DNA of 5,434 nucleotides from Neptuniibacter sp. Lineage in GTDB: Bacteria > Pseudomonadota > Gammaproteobacteria > Pseudomonadales > Balneatricaceae. Where the stretch lies: the NCBI GenBank assembly GCA_030149405.1, contig JASBRM010000205.1:1-5434 (forward strand), in the 5' to 3' direction. The notes below the pieces were generated by a model that worked only from the letters and a program-made list of their open reading frames with translations, made no database searches and was not told where the DNA came from. This document shows positions 1 through 5,434 of the stretch, piece by piece (positions within the stretch are counted from its first letter, which is position 1; every line of letters starts with the position of its first letter). The translations under genes were made by a program, and so were the position numbers.

Positions 1-1467
1 GTATTAACCGCACTGAACAGTTGGCTGCATAAAGAGAATACTCAGAGCAGTCGTGAAAACGACAGCATGCTCTGCACCTTTACCGCATTGGTGGTTAAGT
101 CCAATACTCTTCACTTGTTTCATGTCGGTGATTCCCGTGTCTATCTCTATCAGGATGGCGAGCTGGAACAACTTACCGTTGACCATGTGCGCAAATCCGG
201 CGGAAAAAACTACCTTGCCCGCGCATTAGGTGGTGATCGCCATCTGGAAGTGGATTACAGCACCCGCGCGCTCAAAGAAGGTGATTGCCTGCTCATGACC
301 ACAGACGGTGTACATGAGTTTATTCCGCATAAGTTATTAAAAGAGATTCTCTCGGAAAGCTTTGGCGATCCTGAAGCCGCTTCCGAAAGGCTGATCAATC
401 AGGCTTTAGAAAATGGCAGTGATGATAACTTAACTGCGTTGATTACTTGCGTTGACCAGTTACCCAGCGAGACTCTGGATGAAAGCCATAATCGACTGGT
501 TCAACTTCCGATTCCACCCGTCATGGAAATCGGCAATAAAATTGATGGTTACGAAGTGCTGGATGTTATTTTCAGTGGTACCCGTAGCCATATGTATCTG
601 GTTAAAGACAGCGAGAGTAACGCTCAATTTGTACTCAAGGCACCATCAACCAATTTCTCTGAAGATACGCTCTATCTGGATGGTTTTATCCGTGAAGAAT
701 GGGTAGGCCAACGAATTGATCATCCAAATGTAATGAAAACCTTCCCAACTAAGCGGGAGAAACGTTTTCTATATTATCTTGGCGAACATATAGAAGGAAT
801 GAACCTTCGGGAGTGGATGAACGACAACCCAAATCCCCCTCTGGATCAGGTACGGGCATTAACAAAACAGATCATTCAAGGCCTCAGAGCCTTCCAGCGT
901 GCTGATATGGTGCACCAGGACCTTAAGCCTGAAAACATTATGATCAACCGGGATGGTCGGGTAAAAATTCTTGATTTTGGCACTGTGAAGATCGCAGGTA
1001 TAGAAGAGATGAACTCGCCTCTGGATAAGTCGATCCCACAAGGCTCAGTTAACTACGTTGCTCCTGAATATCTGATTGGTGAAACCGGTAACTATAAGTC
1101 TGACCTGTATTCACTGGGCGTCATTATTTACGAAATGATCACCGGAAAACTTCCATATAAAGAGATGTCTACCAATCAGGTCACTCTGAATAACTATGGA
1201 GAAATGGATTACACCCCTGCTCTGCAACACAGGCGTGATCTGCCGCTATGGGTAGAAGGCTGTTTACGAAAGGCGGTCCAACCCAATCCACGGTATCGTT
1301 ACGAAGCATTTTCTGAACTTGAAGCTGACCTGACACGGCCGAACCAAAGCCTGGAAGCCAAGGTTCAGCATCAGCCAATGCTGGAGAGAAATCCGCTGCT
1401 GCTGTGGAAGATTATTGCGGCCCTGTTATTCGGTCTCAACCTGTATCAACTATTCGGCTTAGACTGA
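1..1467 (+). CDS. Bifunctional PP2C-type phosphatase / Ser/Thr protein kinase, membrane-anchored (5' end missing)
   Basis: The frame is open to base 1, so the true start lies left of the window and the ATG at 67 is internal; 488 codons are visible (numbered from base 1). Codons 1-150 are the back part of a PP2C phosphatase: GDSR at 43-46, TDG at 101-103 and DDN at 141-143, the last two being typical metal-binding positions. A kinase domain follows from about 184 to 450: lysine K213 in VLK, HQDLKPEN at 305-312 with catalytic D307 and N312, DFG at 325-327, APE at 354-356 and D368 of subdomain IX. Two oddities are a degenerate glycine loop (FSGTRSHMY, 191-199) and HQD instead of HRD, making it a non-RD kinase. 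Residues 466-486 are a hydrophobic C-terminal segment, probably a tail anchor with the domains in the cytoplasm. Roughly 60-90 N-terminal residues are probably missing. The position upstream of nirB resembles PA1782 of P. aeruginosa. Its substrates are unknown; a role in nitrogen assimilation is inferred from position only. Confidence 0.94.
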   Translation, partial: VLTALNSWLHKENTQSSRENDSMLCTFTALVVKSNTLHLFHVGDSRVYLYQDGELEQLTVDHVRKSGGKNYLARALGGDRHLEVDYSTRALKEGDCLLMTTDGVHEFIPHKLLKEILSESFGDPEAASERLINQALENGSDDNLTALITCVDQLPSETLDESHNRLVQLPIPPVMEIGNKIDGYEVLDVIFSGTRSHMYLVKDSESNAQFVLKAPSTNFSEDTLYLDGFIREEWVGQRIDHPNVMKTFPTKREKRFLYYLGEHIEGMNLREWMNDNPNPPLDQVRALTKQIIQGLRAFQRADMVHQDLKPENIMINRDGRVKILDFGTVKIAGIEEMNSPLDKSIPQGSVNYVAPEYLIGETGNYKSDLYSLGVIIYEMITGKLPYKEMSTNQVTLNNYGEMDYTPALQHRRDLPLWVEGCLRKAVQPNPRYRYEAFSELEADLTRPNQSLEAKVQHQPMLERNPLLLWKIIAALLFGLNLYQLFGLD

Positions 1468-1597
1468 GGATAGGCGCACCAAAAAAAGGCAACAGCTTAT
1501 TGCACTGCATCAAAAGAAAACCAAATTTTGCTACTTTAGTGGTTAACTGGCAATCCAAAAAAACATAACATACTGATTAATAAGAAATTATAACTAA
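1468..1597. other. Intergenic upstream region of the sigma-54 promoter
   Basis: These 130 bases between the kinase stop codon and the sigma-54 promoter hold no credible reading frame and no clear terminator for the kinase gene. The stretch is AT-rich with A-tracts (for example 1555-1562), which would suit a bendable enhancer region for a sigma-54 promoter. I saw no good FNR, NarL or IHF consensus site. Without a terminator here, transcripts from the kinase gene could run into the nir leader and meet the terminator at 1681-1731. Confidence 0.6.
1500..1547. promoter_or_regulatory. Possible NtrC-type enhancer half-sites (weak)
   Basis: TTGCACT at 1500-1506 matches one half of the NtrC dyad (TGCACC...GGTGCA), and TTGCTACTTTAGTGGTTAA at 1528-1546 has degenerate left and right halves. 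They lie about 80-125 bp upstream of the predicted start site, a usual distance for activators of sigma-54 promoters. Neither is a full palindrome, so the call depends mostly on position and on the sigma-54 promoter downstream. Confidence 0.2.
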
Positions 1598-1612
1598 TGG
1601 CACACATTCTGC
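1598..1612 (+). promoter_or_regulatory. Sigma-54 (RpoN) promoter of the nasC-nirB transcript
   Basis: TGGCACACATTCTGC fits the -24/-12 consensus TGGCACG-N4-TTGC closely: GG at 1599-1600 and GC at 1611-1612 are separated by exactly 10 bases, and the -24 element TGGCAC is perfect. The two differences are A for G after TGGCAC, and C for the first T of the -12 box. Transcription is predicted to start near 1624, just before the leader hairpins. Sigma-54 with an NtrC-family activator controls nitrate assimilation operons in Klebsiella and Pseudomonas, so this suggests induction under nitrogen limitation. Confidence 0.75.
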
Positions 1613-1627
1613 TTTAGTAAATACATG

Positions 1628-1658
1628 TAACCGGATTAATTGTGCTGATATTCGGTTA
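1628..1658 (+). promoter_or_regulatory. Alternative leader hairpin
   Basis: TAACCG (1628-1633) and CGGTTA (1653-1658) are perfect inverted repeats. The stem extends inwards by G-U, A-U and U-A pairs (1634-1636 with 1650-1652), giving nine pairs and a 13-nt loop. It would start about 4 nt after the predicted transcript start. It shares bases with the hexaloop hairpin at 1640-1668, so the two cannot form together. It could be a competing fold in a leader switch or a chance inverted repeat. Confidence 0.4.
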
Positions 1659-1693
1659 TCAACAACAAGCTCTGAGAACAAAGGCGTTCATTA
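1640..1693 (+). promoter_or_regulatory. Candidate ANTAR (NasR/NasT-type) dual-hexaloop antiterminator RNA
   Basis: Two successive hairpins with 6-nt loops can be drawn. P1 pairs 1640-1650 with 1657-1668: TGATA/TATCA closes the loop TTCGGT, then come a C-A mismatch, two pairs, a bulged A (1665) and three more pairs. P2 pairs 1673-1679 with 1686-1693: GAAC/GTTC closes the loop AAAGGC, then a bulged A (1690) and three more pairs, one of them G-U. From memory, ANTAR-bound hexaloops have A at position 1 and G at position 4; P2 fits both, P1 only the G. P2 uses 1681-1693 of the terminator's 5' arm, so forming P2 would prevent the terminator, as in the ANTAR model. The fold was done by hand. Confidence 0.5.
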
Positions 1694-1731
1694 TCAACAC
1701 TTCACGGTGTTGGATATGAACGCCTTTTTTT
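1681..1731 (+). terminator. Rho-independent terminator in the nir leader (attenuator)
   Basis: The 20-nt arm 1681-1700 pairs with 1707-1726. Eleven consecutive outer pairs (AAGGCGTTCAT with ATGAACGCCTT) are followed by two mismatches, a G-U pair and six pairs (CAACAC/GTGTTG) around the 6-nt loop TTCACG. A run of seven T (1725-1731) follows. It ends 18 nt before the GTG start of the nasC-nirB frame and about 107 nt after the predicted sigma-54 start site, so it sits inside the leader. That position implies conditional read-through. It may also stop transcripts coming from the kinase gene. Confidence 0.88.
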
Positions 1732-1736
1732 GTTTT

Positions 1737-1740
1737 AGGA
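1737..1740 (+). promoter_or_regulatory. Ribosome binding site for the GTG start at 1750
   Basis: AGGA lies 9 nt before the GTG at 1750, between the terminator T-run and the start. It is short but well spaced. It helps decide the start together with the in-frame stop TAG at 1744-1746, which rules out any earlier start. The next ATG (1783) falls inside the FAD-binding glycine motif and would destroy it. Confidence 0.6.
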
Positions 1741-1749
1741 TTTTAGAAA

Positions 1750-2934
1750 GTGAAAAAACGTCTGGTAATTATTGGAAATGGTATGGCAGCAGGCCGCTTG
1801 TTACAGCAGCTCATTGAGCATGCTGACGGCCAGTTCGATATTACTGTTTTTGGCGAAGAACCGGGCGGAAGCTACAACCGTGTTTTGCTCTCCCCTCTGC
1901 TCGGTGGTGAACTGGAACTGGATAAAGTTATCACTCTGAGCCGCGAATGGTATGAAGAGCATAATGTCGCCCTGTACTGTGGCGACCCTGCAATTGAAAT
2001 CGATCGCGAAAAACAACTGGTTATCAGTGAGTCTGGCAAACGTGTTCATTATGACTCTCTGGTTATGGCGACAGGCTCCTACCCAGTACGCATCCCGTTC
2101 CCGGGAGTAGATCTGGATGGAGTGATGAGTTTCCGAACGCTTAAAGATGTTGAGCGTATGCAGGAAGTGGCCAAAGAACATAAAAACGCTGTGGTCATCG
2201 GCGGTGGTTTCCTCGGCTTGGAAGCAGCTGAAGGTCTGCGCCTGCTGGGCATGAACGTGACTCTGCTGCAACGTGGCAGTCACCTGCTGGATCGCCAGTT
2301 AGATGCGACAGCAGCGACTCTGCTCCTTAACTCTCTGGAAGAGCGCGGCATTAACTTCTTCCTGAATGCTGAGACAGAATCCATTAATGGTGATGACAAA
2401 GTTACCAGCATTTCACTAGCTACCGGCGAAGTGATTGATGCTGATCTGGTCATCATGGCCGTGGGGGTAACCCCAAACAAAGCGCTGGCAGAAGCCAGTG
2501 GTTTTGAATGTCAGCGAGGAATTCTGGTGAACGACCAGATGCAAACCCTGACAGACGCAAATGTTTACTCACTGGGTGAGTGTTGTCAGTTCGAAAACTT
2601 CACCTACGGTCTGGTTGCCCCGATCTGGCAACAGGCAGAAATTCTTACCGCTACGCTCAAAGGCGAGCATAGCCAGTACCGCGAAGAAGCGGTTGCAACT
2701 CAGCTTAAGGTCAGCGGAGTCGAGCTTTTCTCATGTGGCTCCCTTGAAGATGGCGAAGGTATTGAAACCCTCGTTTATCAGGACCTTAAACACAATGAAT
2801 ACCGAAAATTATGGCTGAAAGACAACCGTTTGGTTGGTGCCGTGCTGTATGGCGATGTCCGTGAGGGGCAATGGTATTTCGATCAGCTAAAACAAAACAA
2901 CGATCTGAGTGACTGCAGACAGCATCTGCTTTTC
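1750..2934 (+). other. Module 1: NasC-like NADH/FAD electron-transfer domain
   Basis: Residues 1-395 make a complete two-dinucleotide-fold flavoprotein of the length (about 400 residues) of free-standing Klebsiella NasC. It keeps both glycine-rich motifs and the C-terminal dimerisation-type domain ending near WYFDQLKQNNDLSD, but has no BFD iron-sulphur or siroheme part. It corresponds residue for residue to the NirB N-terminus (offset 419-421), so the two modules are paralogues. As nothing conserved is missing, it is probably active rather than a decaying copy. Whether it serves nitrate reductase, nitrite reductase or both cannot be read from the sequence. Confidence 0.8.
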
Positions 2935-5434
2935 GGCAGCCCTTTCTGTGACGAGTACATTCAGACAAACACTATGGGTATAACTTCTATGGCAAATTCT
3001 ACAGATACAAGTAAGCGCCAACTGGTCGTAGTTGGTAACGGCATGGTGGGTCACCACTTCGTCGAAAACTTTGTCGCTAGCGAGGTTGCAGGCGATTACG
3101 AAATCCACATTCTGGCTGAGGAATCACGCGCGGCCTATGACCGTGTTCACCTGTCAGAATATTTTGGCGACTCTACTTATGAAGACCTTTGCCTGGTAGA
3201 AGAGAACTTTTACGAAACACATGGCGTGCAACTTCACCTGAGTGAAGGTGCTGCGCAAATCGATCGCGATGCAAAGCAGGTTATCACCGAGCAAGCTACC
3301 TACCCCTACGACACCCTGGTACTTGCTACTGGATCATACCCTTTTGTCCCCCCCATTCCGGGCAATGATGGTGATGCCTGCTTTGTTTATCGCACTCTTG
3401 AAGATCTCGACAAGATCCAAGCGTGCGCTAAAGGCGCTACCGTTGGTGTTGTAGTTGGTGGTGGTCTGTTAGGTCTGGAAGCAGCAAACGCGCTGAAATC
3501 TCTGGGCCTGAAATCTCACGTAGTTGAGTTTGCTCCACGTCTGATGCCAGTTCAGCTGGATGAAGACGGTGGCGCCCTGCTGAAGAAGAAAATTGAAGAT
3601 CTTGATGTGGATGTTCACTGTGAAAAAGCAACATCTGAGATTGTTGCCGGTGAAGAACACACTTACCGCATGAACTTCAGCGATGGTTCTTACCTTGAAA
3701 CTGACCTGATTCTGTTCTCTGCGGGTATCCGTCCACAGGATGCACTGGCTCGCAGCAGTGCTCTGGAGATCGGCGAGCGTGGCGGCATCATGGTCAACGA
3801 CCAGTGCCGTACCTCTGACGAAAATATCTACGCCATTGGTGAATGTGCTCTGTGGAACAATCAGATCTTTGGTCTGGTTGCACCGGGTTACACCATGGCA
3901 AAAACAGCTGTAGCAGCGATCGCAGGTGATGAGACTGCCTTCACTGGTGCAGATATGAGTACCAAACTAAAACTTCTGGGTGTGGATGTAGGTTCCATCG
4001 GTGATGCCCACGGCCGTACTCCGGGCAGCATCAGCTACCGTTACCTGGATGAAGATGAGCAGATCTACTCTCGCATCATCGTTTCTGAAGATCGCACTAA
4101 ACTGCTAGGTGCGGTATTGGTTGGCGATAACAGCAAATACGATACCCTGCTGCAGTACGCACTGAACGGCATCGATCTACCAGAAAAACCACAGAGCCTG
4201 ATTCTACCTTCAATGGACGGCGCTGCCGCTCCTGCTCTGGGTCCAGATGCTCTGCCAGATACAGCGACGATCTGTTCATGTCTTAACGTAACCAAAGGCC
4301 AGATCTGCTGCTCTATCGACGAAGGCGCAACCTCTGTAGCTGAAGTAAAAGACGCAACTAAAGCGGCTTCAGGCTGTGGTGGTTGTGCAGCAATGCTGAA
4401 GAGCGTTGTGGATTGCGAACTGGAAAAACGCGGCGTTGAAGTGTGTACAGATATCTGTGAACACTTTGAATACACCCGTGAAGAGCTTTACCACATCATC
4501 CGTGTTGAAGGCATCCGTTCTTTCTCTGAACTGCTGGAAAAACACGGCAAAGGTATGGGTTGTGAAATCTGTAAACCTGCTGTGGGTTCCATCTTGGCGT
4601 CATGCTGGAACGAACACATCATGGATGAGTCTCTGGTAAGCCTGCAGGATACCAACGATACCTTTATGGCAAACATGCAGAAGAACGGGACTTACTCCAT
4701 CGTTCCACGTGTTGCCGGTGGTGAGATCACGCCTGACAAATTGATCGTTCTGGGACAGGTTGCGAAAAAATACAACCTGTACACCAAGATCACTGGTGGT
4801 CAGCGTGTTGACCTGTTCGGTGCACAACTGCACGAACTGCCATTGATCTGGAAAGAACTGGTAGATGCGGGCTTCGAGACAGGCCACGCCTACGGTAAAT
4901 CCCTACGTACTGTTAAATCCTGTGTTGGTAGCACTTGGTGCCGCTACGGTGTGAATGACAGTGTTGGCATGGCGATCAATCTTGAGAACCGCTACAAAGG
5001 CTTGCGTTCACCGCACAAGATTAAGTTCGCTGTATCCGGCTGTACTCGTGAATGTGCCGAAGCTCAGTGTAAAGACATCGGTGTTATCGCAACTGAAAAC
5101 GGCTGGAACCTTTATGTGTGTGGTAACGGCGGTATGAAACCACGTCACGCAGACCTGTTCGCAACCGACCTGGACGATGAAACACTGGTTAAATACATCG
5201 ACCGCGTACTGATGTTCTACATCAAAACAGCGGATCGTCTCCAGCGTACATCGACCTGGATGGACAACCTTGAAGGTGGCCTGGACTATCTGAAAGAAGT
5301 TGTGATCGATGACAAACTGAACATCGGTGAAGAGCTTGAATCTCAGATGGCTCACGTTGTTGAAACTTATGAGTGTGAGTGGAAAGCCACGATCGAAGAT
5401 GAAGAGAAACTGAAACGCTTCCGCACTTTTGTAA
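1750..5434 (+). CDS. nirB: NasC-like FAD/NAD(P)H oxidoreductase fused in frame to nitrite reductase large subunit NirB (3' end missing)
   Basis: One reading frame of 1228 codons runs without a stop from GTG 1750 to the window edge. Residues 1-395 are a NasC/NirB-N-type flavoprotein: GNGMAAG 9-15, ATGS 107-110, GGGFLG 151-156, a second FAD contact near 272-277 and a rubredoxin-reductase-type C-terminal domain at about 318-388. After a linker, residues 414-1228 are NirB: GNGMVG 429-434, ATGS 526-529, GGGLLG 570-575, BFD-like [2Fe-2S] cysteines C842/C844 and C876/C879, a second BFD-like segment at about 903-956, a ferredoxin-like half-domain at about 980-1057, and siroheme/[4Fe-4S] cysteines C1058/C1064 and C1098/C1102. 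NirB reduces nitrite to ammonium in the cytoplasm with NADH, normally together with small NirD. NasC passes NADH electrons to the nitrate reductase NasA. About 40 C-terminal residues lie beyond the window. A lost stop codon through an assembly error is the main alternative to a true fusion. The enzyme family is certain; the fusion is seen directly in the sequence. Confidence 0.93.
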   Translation, partial: MKKRLVIIGNGMAAGRLLQQLIEHADGQFDITVFGEEPGGSYNRVLLSPLLGGELELDKVITLSREWYEEHNVALYCGDPAIEIDREKQLVISESGKRVHYDSLVMATGSYPVRIPFPGVDLDGVMSFRTLKDVERMQEVAKEHKNAVVIGGGFLGLEAAEGLRLLGMNVTLLQRGSHLLDRQLDATAATLLLNSLEERGINFFLNAETESINGDDKVTSISLATGEVIDADLVIMAVGVTPNKALAEASGFECQRGILVNDQMQTLTDANVYSLGECCQFENFTYGLVAPIWQQAEILTATLKGEHSQYREEAVATQLKVSGVELFSCGSLEDGEGIETLVYQDLKHNEYRKLWLKDNRLVGAVLYGDVREGQWYFDQLKQNNDLSDCRQHLLFGSPFCDEYIQTNTMGITSMANSTDTSKRQLVVVGNGMVGHHFVENFVASEVAGDYEIHILAEESRAAYDRVHLSEYFGDSTYEDLCLVEENFYETHGVQLHLSEGAAQIDRDAKQVITEQATYPYDTLVLATGSYPFVPPIPGNDGDACFVYRTLEDLDKIQACAKGATVGVVVGGGLLGLEAANALKSLGLKSHVVEFAPRLMPVQLDEDGGALLKKKIEDLDVDVHCEKATSEIVAGEEHTYRMNFSDGSYLETDLILFSAGIRPQDALARSSALEIGERGGIMVNDQCRTSDENIYAIGECALWNNQIFGLVAPGYTMAKTAVAAIAGDETAFTGADMSTKLKLLGVDVGSIGDAHGRTPGSISYRYLDEDEQIYSRIIVSEDRTKLLGAVLVGDNSKYDTLLQYALNGIDLPEKPQSLILPSMDGAAAPALGPDALPDTATICSCLNVTKGQICCSIDEGATSVAEVKDATKAASGCGGCAAMLKSVVDCELEKRGVEVCTDICEHFEYTREELYHIIRVEGIRSFSELLEKHGKGMGCEICKPAVGSILASCWNEHIMDESLVSLQDTNDTFMANMQKNGTYSIVPRVAGGEITPDKLIVLGQVAKKYNLYTKITGGQRVDLFGAQLHELPLIWKELVDAGFETGHAYGKSLRTVKSCVGSTWCRYGVNDSVGMAINLENRYKGLRSPHKIKFAVSGCTRECAEAQCKDIGVIATENGWNLYVCGNGGMKPRHADLFATDLDDETLVKYIDRVLMFYIKTADRLQRTSTWMDNLEGGLDYLKEVVIDDKLNIGEELESQMAHVVETYECEWKATIEDEEKLKRFRTFV
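2935..3018 (+). other. Inter-module linker with possible internal starts
   Basis: Residues about 396-423 join the two modules and look like neither. The segment has a low-complexity polar stretch (STDTSK) just before the NirB fold. ATG codons at 2974 and 2989 sit where a separate NirB would begin; MANSTDTSKRQLVVVG reads like a natural NirB N-terminus. Neither has a clear Shine-Dalgarno sequence at the right distance, and module 1 has no stop codon, so separate translation of NirB is possible but unsupported. Confidence 0.55.
2989..5434 (+). other. nirB: Module 2: NirB siroheme nitrite reductase large subunit
   Basis: This part alone would be 815 residues, against about 847 for E. coli NirB as I recall it. 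It has every domain of the family in order: FAD/NADH folds, a reductase C-terminal domain (about 737-812), a BFD [2Fe-2S] domain with CSC at 842-844 and CGGC at 876-879, a second BFD-like helical segment ending at GCEICKP (937-943), then the ferredoxin-like and siroheme domains. The cluster cysteines are arranged CX5C (1058, 1064) and CX3C (1098, 1102), as in siroheme nitrite/sulphite reductases. An extra cysteine, C1107, follows closely where I recall glycine in the E. coli protein. The visible sequence ends at RFRTFV, close to the normal C-terminus. Confidence 0.93.

Noticed and set aside
1468..1550. Terminator directly after the kinase gene
   Set aside because: Only short weak inverted repeats (such as GCAA/TTGC) occur, without a following T-run.
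1548..1562. Second sigma-54-like start at TGGCAA
   Set aside because: There is no GC at the required 10-base spacing downstream of the GG.
1571..1600. FNR or NarL binding site (TGATTAAT, TACTGAT)
   Set aside because: Neither the FNR dyad TTGAT-N4-ATCAA nor the NarL heptamer TACYYMT is matched.
1801..2283. 160-codon minus-strand open frame
   Set aside because: It lies antisense to the NasC-like module, whose plus-strand frame has clear FAD/NAD motifs. Its translation shows no recognisable domain.
2561..2818. Plus-strand open frame in another frame within module 1
   Set aside because: It overlaps the well-conserved coding frame and its composition looks like out-of-frame reading.
2900..3000. 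Frameshift or hidden stop separating two genes
   Set aside because: I read each codon across the junction and found no stop, and both modules are in the same frame. A base-level assembly error cannot be excluded from one sequence.
4065..5355. Several minus-strand open frames of 60-136 codons opposite NirB
   Set aside because: They overlap conserved NirB sequence, have no recognisable motif and no ribosome site; they are shadows of the coding strand.
1..5434. Mobile elements, CRISPR arrays, tRNA or rRNA genes
   Set aside because: No direct repeat arrays, terminal inverted repeats, transposase motifs or RNA gene sequences were seen; the window is ordinary operon sequence apart from the fusion and leader.

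Overview
The window carries the middle of a nitrate/nitrite assimilation locus from a proteobacterium, most likely a marine-type gammaproteobacterium. This rests on the gene content, a moderate base composition judged by eye, and a NirB closely similar to the enteric type as I remember it. I cannot place the genus from sequence alone. Everything recognisable is on the + strand.

Layout: (1) 1-1467 is the 3' part of a gene for a two-domain signalling protein: a PP2C-type Ser/Thr phosphatase, then a Ser/Thr protein kinase, then one C-terminal membrane segment. (2) 1468-1749 is a 282-bp regulatory gap. It contains a well-matched sigma-54 promoter (1598-1612), a predicted transcript leader of about 126 nt, two overlapping candidate hairpins, and a strong Rho-independent terminator ending only 18 nt before the next start codon. 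This is the layout of an ANTAR-protein (NasR/NasT) antitermination leader, as described for Klebsiella nasF and the Pseudomonas aeruginosa nirBD operon. (3) 1750-5434 is one uninterrupted reading frame of at least 1228 codons that runs off the right edge.

The long frame is the main oddity. Its first ~410 residues form a complete NasC-like NAD(P)H/FAD oxidoreductase, which in Klebsiella is the separate electron-transfer subunit of assimilatory nitrate reductase. They continue in frame, without a stop or visible internal ribosome site, into a nearly complete NirB-type siroheme nitrite reductase large subunit. The protein therefore has two colinear pyridine-nucleotide/FAD modules, then a BFD-like [2Fe-2S] domain and the siroheme/[4Fe-4S] catalytic part.

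Working model: nitrogen limitation (sigma-54 with an NtrC-type activator) starts transcription, and nitrate/nitrite sensed by an ANTAR antiterminator lets polymerase pass the leader terminator. The fusion protein would then supply electrons from NADH for nitrite reduction to ammonium and possibly also for nitrate reduction. The kinase/phosphatase next door matches the place of PA1782 beside nasA and nirB in P. aeruginosa, as I recall it. It may tune transport or reduction, but no substrate can be read from the sequence. The nitrate transporter, ANTAR regulator, nirD and nitrate reductase catalytic gene expected nearby lie outside the window.
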